Assembly (NCBI RefSeq): GCF_000381345.1
Contig: NZ_KB906410.1
Location: 1-64,000, forward strand
Length of the DNA stretch: 64,000 nucleotides
Origin: Deinococcus apachensis DSM 19763
GTDB lineage: Bacteria > Deinococcota > Deinococci > Deinococcales > Deinococcaceae
Reading direction: 5' to 3'
The notes below the pieces were generated by a model that saw only the letters and a program-made list of their open reading frames with translations, searched no databases and was not told the DNA's origin. Numbering within the stretch: the stretch's first letter is position 1; every line of letters begins with the position of its first letter. Shown here one piece after another: positions 51,990 to 61,784 of the stretch. The position numbers were made by a program, and so were the translations under genes.

Positions 51990-53035
51990 ATGCTCGACCT
52001 GCAACACGCCCTTGGTCTTGCCGCGCCCGTCATCTAGGCTCTCATGGCGGGCGTACAGGACCACCGGCTCGCCGCGGCGGTCAGCAACGCTGGTGCACTC
52101 GGGTCCCTTCCTGCCGCCCTGCTGGACACGGGTGGGCTGGAACGTGAACTCCGTGCGTTTTACACCCTGAGTGGTGGCCCCCTGAACGTCAACTTCTTCT
52201 GCCACGTGTTGCCGAGCCCGACGCAGCACGTGAGGCGGCGTGGCGAGCCACGCCCGCGCCCTACTACCGGGAGTTCGGCCTCACCGCCGAGCCACCAGCC
52301 GGGCCCCTTCGGCGACCGTTCGGGCCGGACATGGCGGACGTGCTCGAAACCACGCGGCCGCAGGTCGTGAGCTTCCACTTTGGCCTCCCGTCACCCCACC
52401 TGCTGGCCCGCGTGAAAAGCTGGGGCAGTCTGGTGTTCTCCTCAGCAACCACGGTCGAGGAGGCGCTCTGGCTGGAAGCGCGAGGAGTGGACGCCGTGAT
52501 CGCGCAGGGGTTCGAGGCAGGGGGGCGCCGCGGGATGTTCCTCGACCGTAACGTCAACACTCAAATTGGCACGTTCGCGCTGCTGCCGCAGGTCGTGCGC
52601 GCTGTCCAGGCTCCCGTGATCGCTGCGGGCGGCATCGTCGACGAGCAGGGTGCCGCGGCCGCCAAGGCGTTCGGCGCCTCAACTGTTCAGCTGGGCAGGG
52701 CCTTCCTCTGCGCGGACGAGGCCACCACGAGTGAGGTGTACCGAACAGCCCTGACGTCGCTGACTTCACGACTCACGGCGCTGACCAACGTGTTCTCAGG
52801 TCGTCTGGCGCGCGGCAGCGTCTACCGTGCGGTGCACGAGTTGGGTTCCATCAGCGAGGTCGCACCGGACTTTCCACTGGCCTCAGCCGCCCTGTCGCCC
52901 CTACGTGCGGCGGCTGAGGCGCGGGGGCGTGACGACTTCACGCCGCTGTGGTGTGAGCAGAACGCGCAGGGCCTGCGCAGCTCTCTCGCCAGCGAGGTGG
53001 GGCGGGAGTTCATCGGGGCCTGGTGGACCGGCTGA
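51990..53035 (+). pseudogene. Nitronate monooxygenase, inactivated
   Basis: From the ATG at 51990 the sequence reads MLDLQHALGLAAPVI, a TAG at 52035-52037 where CAG (Gln) is expected, then ALMAGVQDHRLAAAVSNAGA, the FMN-binding start of the family. A one-base loss near 52211 shifts the frame after NVNFFCHVLP. The rest (52212-53035) is intact: PYYREFGLTAEPPA, VVSFHFGLPSPHLLARVKSW, DAVIAQGFEAGGRRGMFLDR and APVIAAGGIVDEQGAAAAKA, with the FMN-phosphate loop and GASTVQLGRAFLCADEA. Two small lesions therefore kill an otherwise complete 350-residue flavin enzyme that oxidises nitroalkanes. Confidence 0.85.
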
Positions 53036-53238
53036 CAGCGCACCGGACTCCTTGTGCCCGTTTTGAGGCCACGACGAGCGTCATTCAGGCCATCCCGAGG
53101 ACCGCTCTCGTCCCACGCTGGGGACGTCATGTGGCCCAAGGCTCGCTTGCCCGCTCCAGTTTGATTCGTGCGCTATCTGGGCAGGTCTGTCATGATGAGC
53201 TCCCTCGCGCCATCGCTGTCGAATAAAAGGAGGAAGGG

Positions 53239-53439
53239 ATGACGACGCACTTTCACCAACAGCCTCCTTTGCAAATAAGGCTGCAATGCACCGTGGTGGC
53301 CCCGGCATGCGCAGCGCTGACCATGGAGAGCCCTCAACTGGCATCCTTCCACCGTGAAGTTGCCCGGGCCCTTCGCTCTCGTGCGTTTGACGCGGAACGG
53401 TCAGCGGCAGTGAGGTCGATCGCGCGGCGACATCCGTGA
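53239..53439 (+). CDS. Small hypothetical protein
   Basis: A 66-residue protein starting MTTHFHQQPPLQIRLQCTVV, preceded by AAAGGAGGAAGGG, a strong ribosome binding site. The second half is Arg/Ala-rich (REVARALRSRAFDAERSAAV). No domain is recognised and no signal peptide is present. It ends 47 bases before the LuxR gene and may be co-transcribed with it. The evidence for it is the ribosome binding site rather than the protein. Confidence 0.45.
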   Translation: MTTHFHQQPPLQIRLQCTVVAPACAALTMESPQLASFHREVARALRSRAFDAERSAAVRSIARRHP

Positions 53440-53485
53440 CGTGACACTGGTGGGACCTGCTGCCATCCAACAGGGAGGAACAAGC

Positions 53486-56266
53486 ATGTTCGAGCAGGAG
53501 CAACTGCTGGCCACCAAGTACCACCTGCCCCGCACTGCACAGCGTCAGGTGCCCCGGGCGCGGCTCACCGCTCGACTTGAAGGCGGCCTTGACCGCCAGC
53601 TCACCGTGGTGCGGGCACCAGCCGGGTACGGCAAGACCACCCTGGTGGCCTCGTGGGCTGCTGCTCGGGCCCACCACGAGCCACGCGTCAAGGTGGTTTG
53701 GGTCTCCCTGGAGGCTTCCGACAACCAGGTGCTGCGCTTCTGGCGCTACGTCCTCTCAGCATTGGAGCAGGTAATCCAGGAGCGTGTGGCGCCAGCACAG
53801 CGCGCGCTGGAAGCGCAGGCCCCTATCAACTACATCATCGCGTCGTTGGTCAATGAGCTCGAAGCGGTTGACGAGCCGTTCGTGCTGATTCTCGACGACT
53901 ACCATCAGATGGACGACCCGGTGGTGAACCGGTCCATGTCCTTCCTGCTCGACCACCAGCCACGCAACCTCCACCTGGTCCTGCTGACACGCAGCGCCCC
54001 GGCCTTTTCCACCGCGCGTCTTTTGGCGAACCGGCAGTTGAACGAGATCGGCGTGAACGATTTGCGCTGTACAGAGGACGAAGCGGCCGAGTTTCTGCGC
54101 GTGGTGATGCGGTCTGAACTACCGGCGCACTTCGTAGCTGAATTGAACCGGCGAACGGAAGGATGGCTGGTCGGCTTGCAGTTGTTCGCGCTTTCGATGC
54201 AGGGGCGCCCGGAGACAGCCCATTTGCTGAACGAACTGCGAGGATCTCACCGATACGTCGTGGACTACCTCACGGATGAGGTTCTACGGCTGCAACCCCC
54301 GGACGTCAAGACGTTCTTGCTGGGCACTTCCATCCTCGAGCGTATGACTGCAGAGCTCTGTGACGCCGTGCTGCAGCGCGAGGACAGCGAGCAACTGCTG
54401 GACACCGTGGAACGCGAGAACCTGTTCCTGTTCGCCCTGGACGAGCGCCACGAGTGGTTCCGTTACCATCACCTGTTCGTGGAGGCGTTGCGCACGCGCT
54501 TGCGACGCGACGACCCCGCGCAGTACCGCGAACTGCATCTTCGCGCCAGCGAGTGGTACCGGACGCATGGGGATGGAATTTCCGCGGTGAAGCACGCGCT
54601 GGAAGCTGGCGATACGCTCCGGGCCGCCGACCTGATCACCGAAATGCCCCCTGAACTGACGTTGAACGCGGCGCTGAGTCCCATGGTCGCGGGCTGGCTG
54701 GATCAACTCCCGCGCGACGTGGTTTACGAGCGGGTCGCCCTGTGGGGCGTGCAGATGGCCGCGCTGCACTACACGGGTCAACTCGCGGGCCTGGACGAGT
54801 GGCACCGTGTGCTGAGCGAACGGCTACGAACGCCCAGCGGCAGCACCGCCCTGCAGGGCGTGCCCGAAGCACAGCGCCAAGCAACGCTCGGCTATTTGAA
54901 TGCGGCCCGCGCGTCCGTCGTGGCGCTGCTCGGCGATCCGTCCCAGGCGAAGGCGCTCGTGCAGGACGCCTTGACGCTGCTGCCCGAAGGTGCCGACGAC
55001 GAACGTGTGCTGGCCTACAACGCCACCAGCATCGCGGAGATGTACGACGGGCACGTGCTCGTGGCCCAAGCGTACGGGGATCAGGCCGCGCAACTGATGC
55101 TGGGGCTGGGACAGGAGTGGAACTGGTTCAAAATCACCAGCACCTTCTCGGTGTACCGCATCTGGGAAGGGCGATTGCACGAGGCATGGAGGATGCTCGA
55201 CCATGCGTCGGCGCGCATGATGCGCCCCAACGATCCACCCGTCGCGCCCGCCGCGTACTGCTACGTCTACCAGGCGAAGATCCTGCACGAGTGGCATCGA
55301 CTGGACGAGGCGATCAAGCTGGCCGAACAGGCCGTGACGCTGTCCGAACAAAGTGAAATCGACCCGGCGGCCGCCCTGGGTTACGCGTTCCTCACGGCGT
55401 CCCACCTGGCCCGCGGCGACTTTGCGGCTGCGGTCAACGCGATGGACCTGGCGCTCGCGACCGCACCGTTAAGAGGCAGTCGGCGCTTCCAGGCGGTTTA
55501 CCTCAGCAGCACCCGTATGAAGCTGTGGTTGGCGACGGGCATGCATGACCGTGCGCGGCTGTGGTGTCGCGAGTTGGACGAGAACCCCGCTTCCTCCGCA
55601 CTTTATGAACGCGAGTGCGATGATGTGGCGAAGGCCCGCTACCTCGTGACCAGCGGAGCACCGGACGACGCGGTGCAGCTCCTTGCAGGGTACCTTCCGG
55701 GCGCCCTGGAGGAGCAACGGGGGCACAATGCGTTGGAGATGCTGCTGCTGAGTGCGGTTGCCCAGCAGCAACGAGGTGACCGCCAATCAGCGCTGAACAC
55801 CACGTTCCAGGCAGTCCAATTGGACACGCCGAACCACCACGTGCAGCTGTTCCTGGATGAAGGGCCGGTCATGCGCGACCTGCTCATGGAACTTCGTGAC
55901 CGGCGACCGGAGAACCTCGACTTGGAGTACCTCTCCACGCTGATCTCGAACTTCGCTCCCGCACCCGCCGAGAACCTGGCGAGCACGAACGAAGATCCGC
56001 GGGGGTTCCATGCCAAACGCTCACAGAATCAGGCCGCGAGCGGCAGCTTGAGCCTGCGCGAAATAGACGTGCTTCGCTTGCTGGGACGTGGAATGACCAA
56101 TGAGGACATTGCCCATGAGCTGGACATTTCGCTTCCGACCGTGAAGACGCATGTCAGTAACGTCTTGCTGAAGCTGGACGCGCGCAACCGTACCCAGGCC
56201 GTCGCGCGCGCTCAACAGTTGCAACTGCTCGACCACGGTGATGGAAGCGTCGGGATGGGCCGCTGA
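53486..56266 (+). CDS. MalT-type LuxR regulator (STAND ATPase)
   Basis: A 926-residue regulator. Residues 44-52 are the Walker A loop APAGYGKTT. FVLILDDYHQMDDPVVNRSM is the Walker B/sensor region, followed by the winged-helix part and a long TPR-like superhelix (about 420-840: ADLITEMPPELTLNAALSPM, YVYQAKILHEWHRLDEAIKL). The C-terminal HTH reads LSLREIDVLRLLGRGMTNED, ISLPTVKTHVSNVLLKLDAR. Such proteins are ATP-dependent signal-integrating activators. The ATG at 53486 has AGGGAGGAACA upstream. A related regulator lies at 58055-60796, convergent with it across decayed sequence. The inducer is unknown. Confidence 0.92.
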   Translation: MFEQEQLLATKYHLPRTAQRQVPRARLTARLEGGLDRQLTVVRAPAGYGKTTLVASWAAARAHHEPRVKVVWVSLEASDNQVLRFWRYVLSALEQVIQERVAPAQRALEAQAPINYIIASLVNELEAVDEPFVLILDDYHQMDDPVVNRSMSFLLDHQPRNLHLVLLTRSAPAFSTARLLANRQLNEIGVNDLRCTEDEAAEFLRVVMRSELPAHFVAELNRRTEGWLVGLQLFALSMQGRPETAHLLNELRGSHRYVVDYLTDEVLRLQPPDVKTFLLGTSILERMTAELCDAVLQREDSEQLLDTVERENLFLFALDERHEWFRYHHLFVEALRTRLRRDDPAQYRELHLRASEWYRTHGDGISAVKHALEAGDTLRAADLITEMPPELTLNAALSPMVAGWLDQLPRDVVYERVALWGVQMAALHYTGQLAGLDEWHRVLSERLRTPSGSTALQGVPEAQRQATLGYLNAARASVVALLGDPSQAKALVQDALTLLPEGADDERVLAYNATSIAEMYDGHVLVAQAYGDQAAQLMLGLGQEWNWFKITSTFSVYRIWEGRLHEAWRMLDHASARMMRPNDPPVAPAAYCYVYQAKILHEWHRLDEAIKLAEQAVTLSEQSEIDPAAALGYAFLTASHLARGDFAAAVNAMDLALATAPLRGSRRFQAVYLSSTRMKLWLATGMHDRARLWCRELDENPASSALYERECDDVAKARYLVTSGAPDDAVQLLAGYLPGALEEQRGHNALEMLLLSAVAQQQRGDRQSALNTTFQAVQLDTPNHHVQLFLDEGPVMRDLLMELRDRRPENLDLEYLSTLISNFAPAPAENLASTNEDPRGFHAKRSQNQAASGSLSLREIDVLRLLGRGMTNEDIAHELDISLPTVKTHVSNVLLKLDARNRTQAVARAQQLQLLDHGDGSVGMGR

Positions 56267-57041
56267 AGGGTCAAGCTCGGTGAAGCCGACCGCTGGCATA
56301 CCCATTGCGCACGTCGAGCGAGGGGCTTGATTCGAGCCGCGAGGCACGCTCTTGGAACGCTTCACGCGGACTTTCCCGGTCAGCATGAAGCGTTCTGCCA
56401 ACTCAATCTGGGCAGTGTCGATTTCTCCAGCGTTCGAGCTGATGGTTGAGTCGCAGCTCAACCGCTTCCGGCCGGGCACGAAACGCCCGGGACTGATTTC
56501 CGCGTCAGATGAGCTTGCCCCGGTTATGCGGCTCGTCCGCGATCTCGATGCAGCCGGTGCGGCGGCGAACGGGACGTACCGGCGCAGGATCTCGAGCGAT
56601 CCCCACCCCTCCAGCTGGCACTTCACACCTTTCACCGTGTTGGCCATGCCCTCCACACGGCCCCCCATCCCCATAGGCGAACGGCTCACGGGCGTATGTC
56701 GAGGTCGGAAGGAAGCGCTCCAGGACGCTTTCTCCTAGGTCGGGCACACCGTGTCAGGAGCTGCACCGAGATCACGGAAGTGCCGCAAAATCGAGGTCCT
56801 CCCAGTACGGCACCGACCTTGCGAGGGCCAGCGAACTGTTGGTTTTGCATCCACCCGGCCGAAAGTTCGGCGGAGAGCGACAGGACCGGGACATGTGAGT
56901 CAGCCTTTCTCCTAGTGGAGTGCGCTCGGAGCGACTGCGCTTCATCGAAACGATCGAGGACCCAAGCGAGGCGCCGAGTTTGATACCGGGATGGAGCTGG
57001 AACATCGGCCTGCTGCGTTGCGAGAGGTTGCCGGGGCCGCG
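56267..57041. other. IS debris between the LuxR gene and the oxidoreductase
   Basis: Apart from the mini-element at 56530-56784 this stretch holds broken fragments. One plus-strand piece at about 56920-57040 (RSERLRFIETIEDPSEAPSL, GWSWNIGLLRCERLPG) looks coding but belongs to no family I recognise. Confidence 0.4.
56530..56784. mobile_element. ISL3-derived mini-element, second copy
   Basis: This is the reverse orientation of the element at 48678-48941. It begins GGCTCGTCCGCGATCTCGAT and ends ATCACGGAAGTGCC, each end with one change from the GGCTCTTCC terminus. The minus strand keeps the same transposase scrap (GMANTVKGVKCQLEGWGSLE). The right flank GCAAAATCGAGGTCCTCCC is again the IS3-end target, but the left flank (GGTTATGC) does not repeat it, so one side has been rearranged. 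Confidence 0.7.
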
Positions 57042-57887
57042 TCAGGAGATGGTAAGGGCAATGTTGAGGGCTGAGGGCTGTTGTTCATGCAGTCGGTGCG
57101 CCTGCACTGCGGCAGCGAGGGGAAACGTTTCGTCCACGTCGACTTGCCATAGTCCCTGCTCGATCAGTTGCGTCACATATTCCAGTTGAAAGCCACCAGG
57201 GTGAATCTGAAGGGAAGTGACCTGCGGGTGCGGTGGACCGGACGAAAGGCCGTTCAAGAGCTCCACGATGCGCGCGCCGGGCTTCAAAACGCGAAGCGTG
57301 GGTTCAAGGGAACCTCCTCCGATCAGGAGCGCGCCGTCCAACATCAAGCCCCCCTCAGCCGGGCCGACGACGCGAAGACCCTGCTCGCCAGCGAGGAGCG
57401 CGGCGAGGGTGACGACACGGGCCGATGTCGAGATGATCGCCAGGTGCGCTCCGGGGTTGAGGTGCAAGGTATCCAAGCCCTGTATGACGGCGAGCGCTTC
57501 GGCGGGAACAGTAGCGGCCGCGGCGTGGGAGATGTTCCTGGGTTTGAATGCCACGTCCAGCATGGGGACGCTGATGTACTCCGCGTACGCCCCAGATCTC
57601 TGCGGAGAGCCAGCCATGCCGTACACGAGGTCGCCCCGGCGGAAACGCGTGACGTTCACGCCCAGGGTGTCGACCACGCCTGAGAACGCCCACCCGAGGA
57701 TGGCCGGAAACGTCAGCACCGCGGCCCCTGAACCGAACCCTCGGCGCGTCGCGCAGTCCACGGCGTTCACATCCGCCGCCTGGACACGCACGAGCACCTC
57801 GTGCGGGGCGGGTTTGGGCCTGGAGCGCCGCTCCAGGTGAAGCACTTCCGGCCCCCCGAACTTACGAATCACCATGGCCTTCATCAC
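57042..57887 (-). CDS. MDR-family quinone oxidoreductase-like protein, shortened
   Basis: A 281-residue medium-chain reductase. The GroES-like N-domain is intact (MKAMVIRKFGGPEVLHLERR, EVLVRVQAADVNAVDCATRR, FRRGDLVYGMAGSPQRSGAY). The Rossmann part is short. After TLHLNPGAHLAIISTSARVV the usual GxGxxG loop and the following helix are not recognisable, and the protein is about 30 residues shorter than the 305-330 usual. NADPH binding is therefore doubtful. It may be a degraded member that still folds. No partner genes are adjacent; the ATG has no strong Shine-Dalgarno. Confidence 0.75.
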   Translation of the reverse strand: MMKAMVIRKFGGPEVLHLERRSRPKPAPHEVLVRVQAADVNAVDCATRRGFGSGAAVLTFPAILGWAFSGVVDTLGVNVTRFRRGDLVYGMAGSPQRSGAYAEYISVPMLDVAFKPRNISHAAAATVPAEALAVIQGLDTLHLNPGAHLAIISTSARVVTLAALLAGEQGLRVVGPAEGGLMLDGALLIGGGSLEPTLRVLKPGARIVELLNGLSSGPPHPQVTSLQIHPGGFQLEYVTQLIEQGLWQVDVDETFPLAAAVQAHRLHEQQPSALNIALTIS

Positions 57888-58054
57888 TGCCGGTAACGGT
57901 CCGCCTCATGCTAAACCGCTCACCTCCTCTCCAATACGGTGCGCTTGAACACTCACTGCTGTCATCGGGCGAAAGGTTGAATGGTCGGTTCGTCGGGTCA
58001 TACCAATGGGTGAACCAACTGCGGTACACGCGTTACTCGGTGGACGGTTTTCTA

Positions 58055-60796
58055 TCAGGGCTCCGGGGGGATGTAACCAAGGCTGCGAGCCTTGGCCACC
58101 GTTTGCGTTCGGTTCTTGGAATGGAGCTTGGACGACAGGTTGTGCACATGACTTTTCACGGTGTGGAGGCTCAGGTCAAGGTGACGGGCGATGTCGTCGT
58201 TCGACAGTCCGCGCGCCAACAAGGCGAGGACGTCCATTTCACGGGCAGTCAGGGGGAGGGGATGATGCGCCCCGACGTGCATCTCCGGGCTTGCCGGGGC
58301 TGGAGTCGGTGTCGTCGGCTGGAAGGCTCCCAGCAGTGCCGTGAGGTACGCCGCTGGGACGTCCCGGGCGCGCTCCCGCTGCAGGAGCGCGAGCAGTTCG
58401 GCCATGCCCGATCCTTCGTTCAGGAATCGGCGGACGTATCCCTGAGGCTCGCCTTGTCGGACGGCCAGCGTCACTGCATCAAGTGCATCTGGGAGGGCGC
58501 CGCGCTGGTGGTGTGCCCCGGCTTGAAGCATGCGCGCCTCCAGCACATGCTCTCCTCGGCCCTGCTGAACGGCGTGAGTCACGACCGGTTCGAGCAGGTC
58601 CAGCACACGTTCAGGCTGGTGGAGAGCCAGCAGGACCCGCGCCCGAGTGAGATCAAGGCGTTCGCGGACCATCACGGATGTGGGATGCGGGGCCCGTTCC
58701 TGGCTGTCCGCCCATATTCGCGCGGTGGACAACTGGCCGGTCAGGAGCCACAGGCGAACTTGCAGGGGGGTCAGCCACAACGTGTGCTGAAACGTGCTAA
58801 CCCGGTGGCCCGCGATCTGCGAGATGCGCTCGATAACGAGGCTCGCGGAGTCATACTCGCCGCGCGCGACCTGCACATGCGCAAGCACGACCAAGCCGAA
58901 TTCCGCGACGCTGGTGTAGCAGCGGTGCTCGGCCAGGTGAATCCCCTGCTCCACTGCCTCGAGCGCAGCGTCCAGCTCGTTTCGTTCCAACAGCAGCAGG
59001 CCCCGGAGCACACTGGAGTACCCAACGGAAGCGACGTTGAGAGGTGGCATGCCCGGGCGCGCCAAATCCTCCAGGAAACGCCACGCATCTCGCGGTTGAC
59101 CGCTCATGTACCGGTAGAGCGCCGCAGTCAGGTTGAACAGCAGCCCAACTCCGATCTGCCCGTTCTGCTCCGCCATGAGCGCTGCACGAGTGGACAGGCC
59201 GTGCGCGAGCAGCAACTGGCCGTTGATCAGGGCTGCCAGGCTGTGGGCGTACACGGCCAGGGTGCGGTTCGGAAAGCCCTCCTCGGGCAGCAGGCGTGAA
59301 GCTTCGTCCGCCAACGCCCGGGTCCGTGGTTCATCCCCGGCAAGGCCGGCCAGGATCGCTTGGTATGCGGCGATGAACCCCAGGGTCAGGCCCCGGTCCT
59401 CGGCAGTCATCATGGGGAGGCCGGAATGCTGTTGCAGAGACTTTACGCGGTCTTCCAGCGTGCGCAGCCAGGTCCGCACGGCATGATGCTGGCCGCTGTA
59501 AATCAGGGCGTTCACGTACGGACACCACAGTGCGTTGTGGCTGAAGATCAGGTCCGTTGGGATCTGCTCAAACCACCGGAGCAGCTTGGGCATCAACGAG
59601 GACTCCATAAGTTGTGGTGCAGGTACGGTCGCGAGCAAGGCCACGGCGCGCTCGAAACGCCCCGCCTGCAGGGCATGAGCCACGGCCGAGAACGTGTCGC
59701 CGTGTTCGGCAAACCAGAGGCTGGCCCGGTCGTGCAGCGCCTGGTGGAGCACTGCCGGTTGTTGGTTCAACCGGCTCAGCAACGCCTCCCGGAACAAGGT
59801 GTGGTAGCGAAACCAGGCGCGCTGCCCATCCAAGGCGAGCAGGAACAGCTGGTTGCGTTCCAGTTCGTTCAGCATGCGCTCGCTGTCGTGGCGTTCCAGC
59901 ACGGCGTCGCACAGTGGAGCGCTGAGGCATTCGAGCAACGCGGAGTGCAGCAGGAAATGTTGTACCTCCCCGGGTTGTTGCCGGAGCACCTCATCCATCA
60001 GGTAAGTGAACACATTGTGGTGCGAACCGCGGAGGTCCTTGAGCACCTCGGCAACTTCACGCCGACCTTGCAATGAAATCGCCAGCAGTTGAAGACCCAC
60101 CGGCCAGCCCTCAGTCCGCAAGTGAAGCTCATGAGCGGTGGCTGGGTCAATTGGCTGGCCAGAAACGCACTCGAGCAGCGCCTGCGTTTCCTGCGGCGTG
60201 CAGCGCAAGTCCTCGAGTCCGAGCTCGTTGACGTGTCGGTTCGCTCTGAGCCGTGCGAGCGAGAAGGACGGTTCCGCGCGAGTAAGCAGCGCGAGATGCA
60301 ATGACAGGGGCAAATGCTCGAGCAAGAACGCCAGCGACCGGGTGGTGACCGGGTCCGTGACGTGGTGGTAATCGTCGAGCATCAGCACCACCCGTTGATT
60401 CTCATGGATGACTGCGTTGATCAGCAGCGTCAGGATGTCCTCAAGGGGTGGGTACGCGGACCGGGTGAGTACTTCCAGGGCTCGAGCGGCTCTTCCCGGC
60501 AGACAACGGTCGATGGCCGTCAGTGCGTACCGCCAGAACTGCACGGGATTGTTGTCGTACTCGTCGAGAGACACCCACACGACGCGGGTTGGGCGGGCGT
60601 CCAGACGGTCGTGCAATGCTTCCGCCCAGGCGGAAGCAGCGGTGGTTTTCCCAAAGCCAGGCGGTGCCTTGATCAACGTCAACTTCCGGTCTAGCCCCTC
60701 GCACAACTGCTCGATGAGTCGCAGGCGCGGCACGGTCGGTGACGCCACCCTCGGCGCGCGGAGCTTCACGTCCAGTAGAGGTTCTAACTTGAACAT
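58055..60796 (-). CDS. MalT-type LuxR regulator (STAND ATPase)
   Basis: A 913-residue protein with Walker A APPGFGKTT at residues 44-52, Walker B in VVLMLDDYHHVTDPVTTRSL, the winged-helix and TPR-like solenoid in the middle, and a C-terminal LuxR HTH (LTAREMDVLALLARGLSNDD, LSLHTVKSHVHNLSSKLHSK). It shares the layout of the 53486 gene but differs through most of its length, so the two are old paralogues. It faces that gene across IS debris and the oxidoreductase gene. It may control the peroxiredoxin-like gene next to it, which is in line behind it. Confidence 0.92.
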   Translation of the reverse strand: MFKLEPLLDVKLRAPRVASPTVPRLRLIEQLCEGLDRKLTLIKAPPGFGKTTAASAWAEALHDRLDARPTRVVWVSLDEYDNNPVQFWRYALTAIDRCLPGRAARALEVLTRSAYPPLEDILTLLINAVIHENQRVVLMLDDYHHVTDPVTTRSLAFLLEHLPLSLHLALLTRAEPSFSLARLRANRHVNELGLEDLRCTPQETQALLECVSGQPIDPATAHELHLRTEGWPVGLQLLAISLQGRREVAEVLKDLRGSHHNVFTYLMDEVLRQQPGEVQHFLLHSALLECLSAPLCDAVLERHDSERMLNELERNQLFLLALDGQRAWFRYHTLFREALLSRLNQQPAVLHQALHDRASLWFAEHGDTFSAVAHALQAGRFERAVALLATVPAPQLMESSLMPKLLRWFEQIPTDLIFSHNALWCPYVNALIYSGQHHAVRTWLRTLEDRVKSLQQHSGLPMMTAEDRGLTLGFIAAYQAILAGLAGDEPRTRALADEASRLLPEEGFPNRTLAVYAHSLAALINGQLLLAHGLSTRAALMAEQNGQIGVGLLFNLTAALYRYMSGQPRDAWRFLEDLARPGMPPLNVASVGYSSVLRGLLLLERNELDAALEAVEQGIHLAEHRCYTSVAEFGLVVLAHVQVARGEYDSASLVIERISQIAGHRVSTFQHTLWLTPLQVRLWLLTGQLSTARIWADSQERAPHPTSVMVRERLDLTRARVLLALHQPERVLDLLEPVVTHAVQQGRGEHVLEARMLQAGAHHQRGALPDALDAVTLAVRQGEPQGYVRRFLNEGSGMAELLALLQRERARDVPAAYLTALLGAFQPTTPTPAPASPEMHVGAHHPLPLTAREMDVLALLARGLSNDDIARHLDLSLHTVKSHVHNLSSKLHSKNRTQTVAKARSLGYIPPEP

Positions 60797-60870
60797 ACTG
60801 GCCTTACGGGTTGCCCCACGTGCCCTCCCGGTGGTGTGCTGGCCGTACCCGAGGGCATGTGCATATCAAC

Positions 60871-61509
60871 CTACGGTCGAATAGGCTCAGAGTCGTCGAA
60901 CTGGGCGACGGCCCCGGCCATGCGGATGAAGACCTGGCGCATGCTCTGCCCGTACGGATAGAAGTCCGCCTTCTCCCCCCGCTCCCACTTCGCCCGCATC
61001 TCCGGCGTGTCGATCTGGTAGTCCGGCCGGATGCGCTGGGTGATGCTCCGCAAATCCTGGTGCAACTCCGCCGTCGAGGGCCGGCCCCAGTACCAGTACC
61101 CGTTGTAGATCTTGTAGATCCTCAGCCCCGGTTCCAGCACGAAAGTGTGCGGGATCATCGGGTTGTTGTGCGGGTCGGTGTACTCCTGGATGCCCAGGTC
61201 CTGCTGCAAGATGCGCTCCGGGTCGTGCAGGAAGGGCCAGTGGGCGCCCACCCCCAGCCGCAGGTCGTTGCTGAGGATCAGGCTCTCGGCCGTGATGGTC
61301 ACGATGCGGGTGAAGCCCACATCACACTGGGCGGAGAAGCGGACGAGTTCCATGAGCTGCTGGCGGTCCTTGGGGCAGTACACGCCCCGGCCCAGCATCA
61401 GGATCATGGGGTCACGGCCCTGCAGGAAGGAGAGCTTGCGCTTCACCCCGGTCTGGTCGGGCAGCTCGTAGTCGGGAAAGATTGCTCCTGGCTGGATGTC
61501 CTCGCGCAT
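60871..61509 (-). CDS. AhpC/TSA-type peroxiredoxin-like protein
   Basis: A 212-residue thioredoxin-fold protein. FPDYELPDQTGVKRKLSFLQ is the usual opening. LMLGRGVYCPKDRQQLMELV places Cys45 where the peroxidatic cysteine lies, though the surrounding text departs from the PxxxTxxC of standard peroxiredoxins. The second half, NNPMIPHTFVLEPGLRIYKI followed by YNGYWYWGRPSTAELHQDLR, is typical of a redoxin-domain group with an unknown reductant. GGAGGGAATAT precedes the ATG. It is 75 bases ahead of the LuxR gene in the same direction and may be its operon partner. Confidence 0.85.
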   Translation of the reverse strand: MREDIQPGAIFPDYELPDQTGVKRKLSFLQGRDPMILMLGRGVYCPKDRQQLMELVRFSAQCDVGFTRIVTITAESLILSNDLRLGVGAHWPFLHDPERILQQDLGIQEYTDPHNNPMIPHTFVLEPGLRIYKIYNGYWYWGRPSTAELHQDLRSITQRIRPDYQIDTPEMRAKWERGEKADFYPYGQSMRQVFIRMAGAVAQFDDSEPIRP

Positions 61510-61784
61510 ATTCCCTCCTGGTCTTCCTGAACGCGGGTCCCTTCCGGAGCAACGACTCAGTGCTATGCCTTTTCAAGGGAGGGCCAGTAAAGCGAAGAGG
61601 AGCTGTCATGATGGGCTATCTGTAACAGCAGGCTAACGACAAGCGGTCGGGTCCGGATGAGTCATGCTGTTTCCGTCTATCTTCCACAAAATCATGTATT
61701 AGACGTGCGCCTCTCTTCATCTTTACGGTGACGTTGAGCCTCGTGTAGCGGGGCCGACCGCGCCACTGACGAGAGGAGCTGAGC

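Noticed and set aside
57908..59299. Plus-strand frame of 463 codons
   Set aside because: It is antisense to the MalT-type regulator whose P-loop and HTH are intact.
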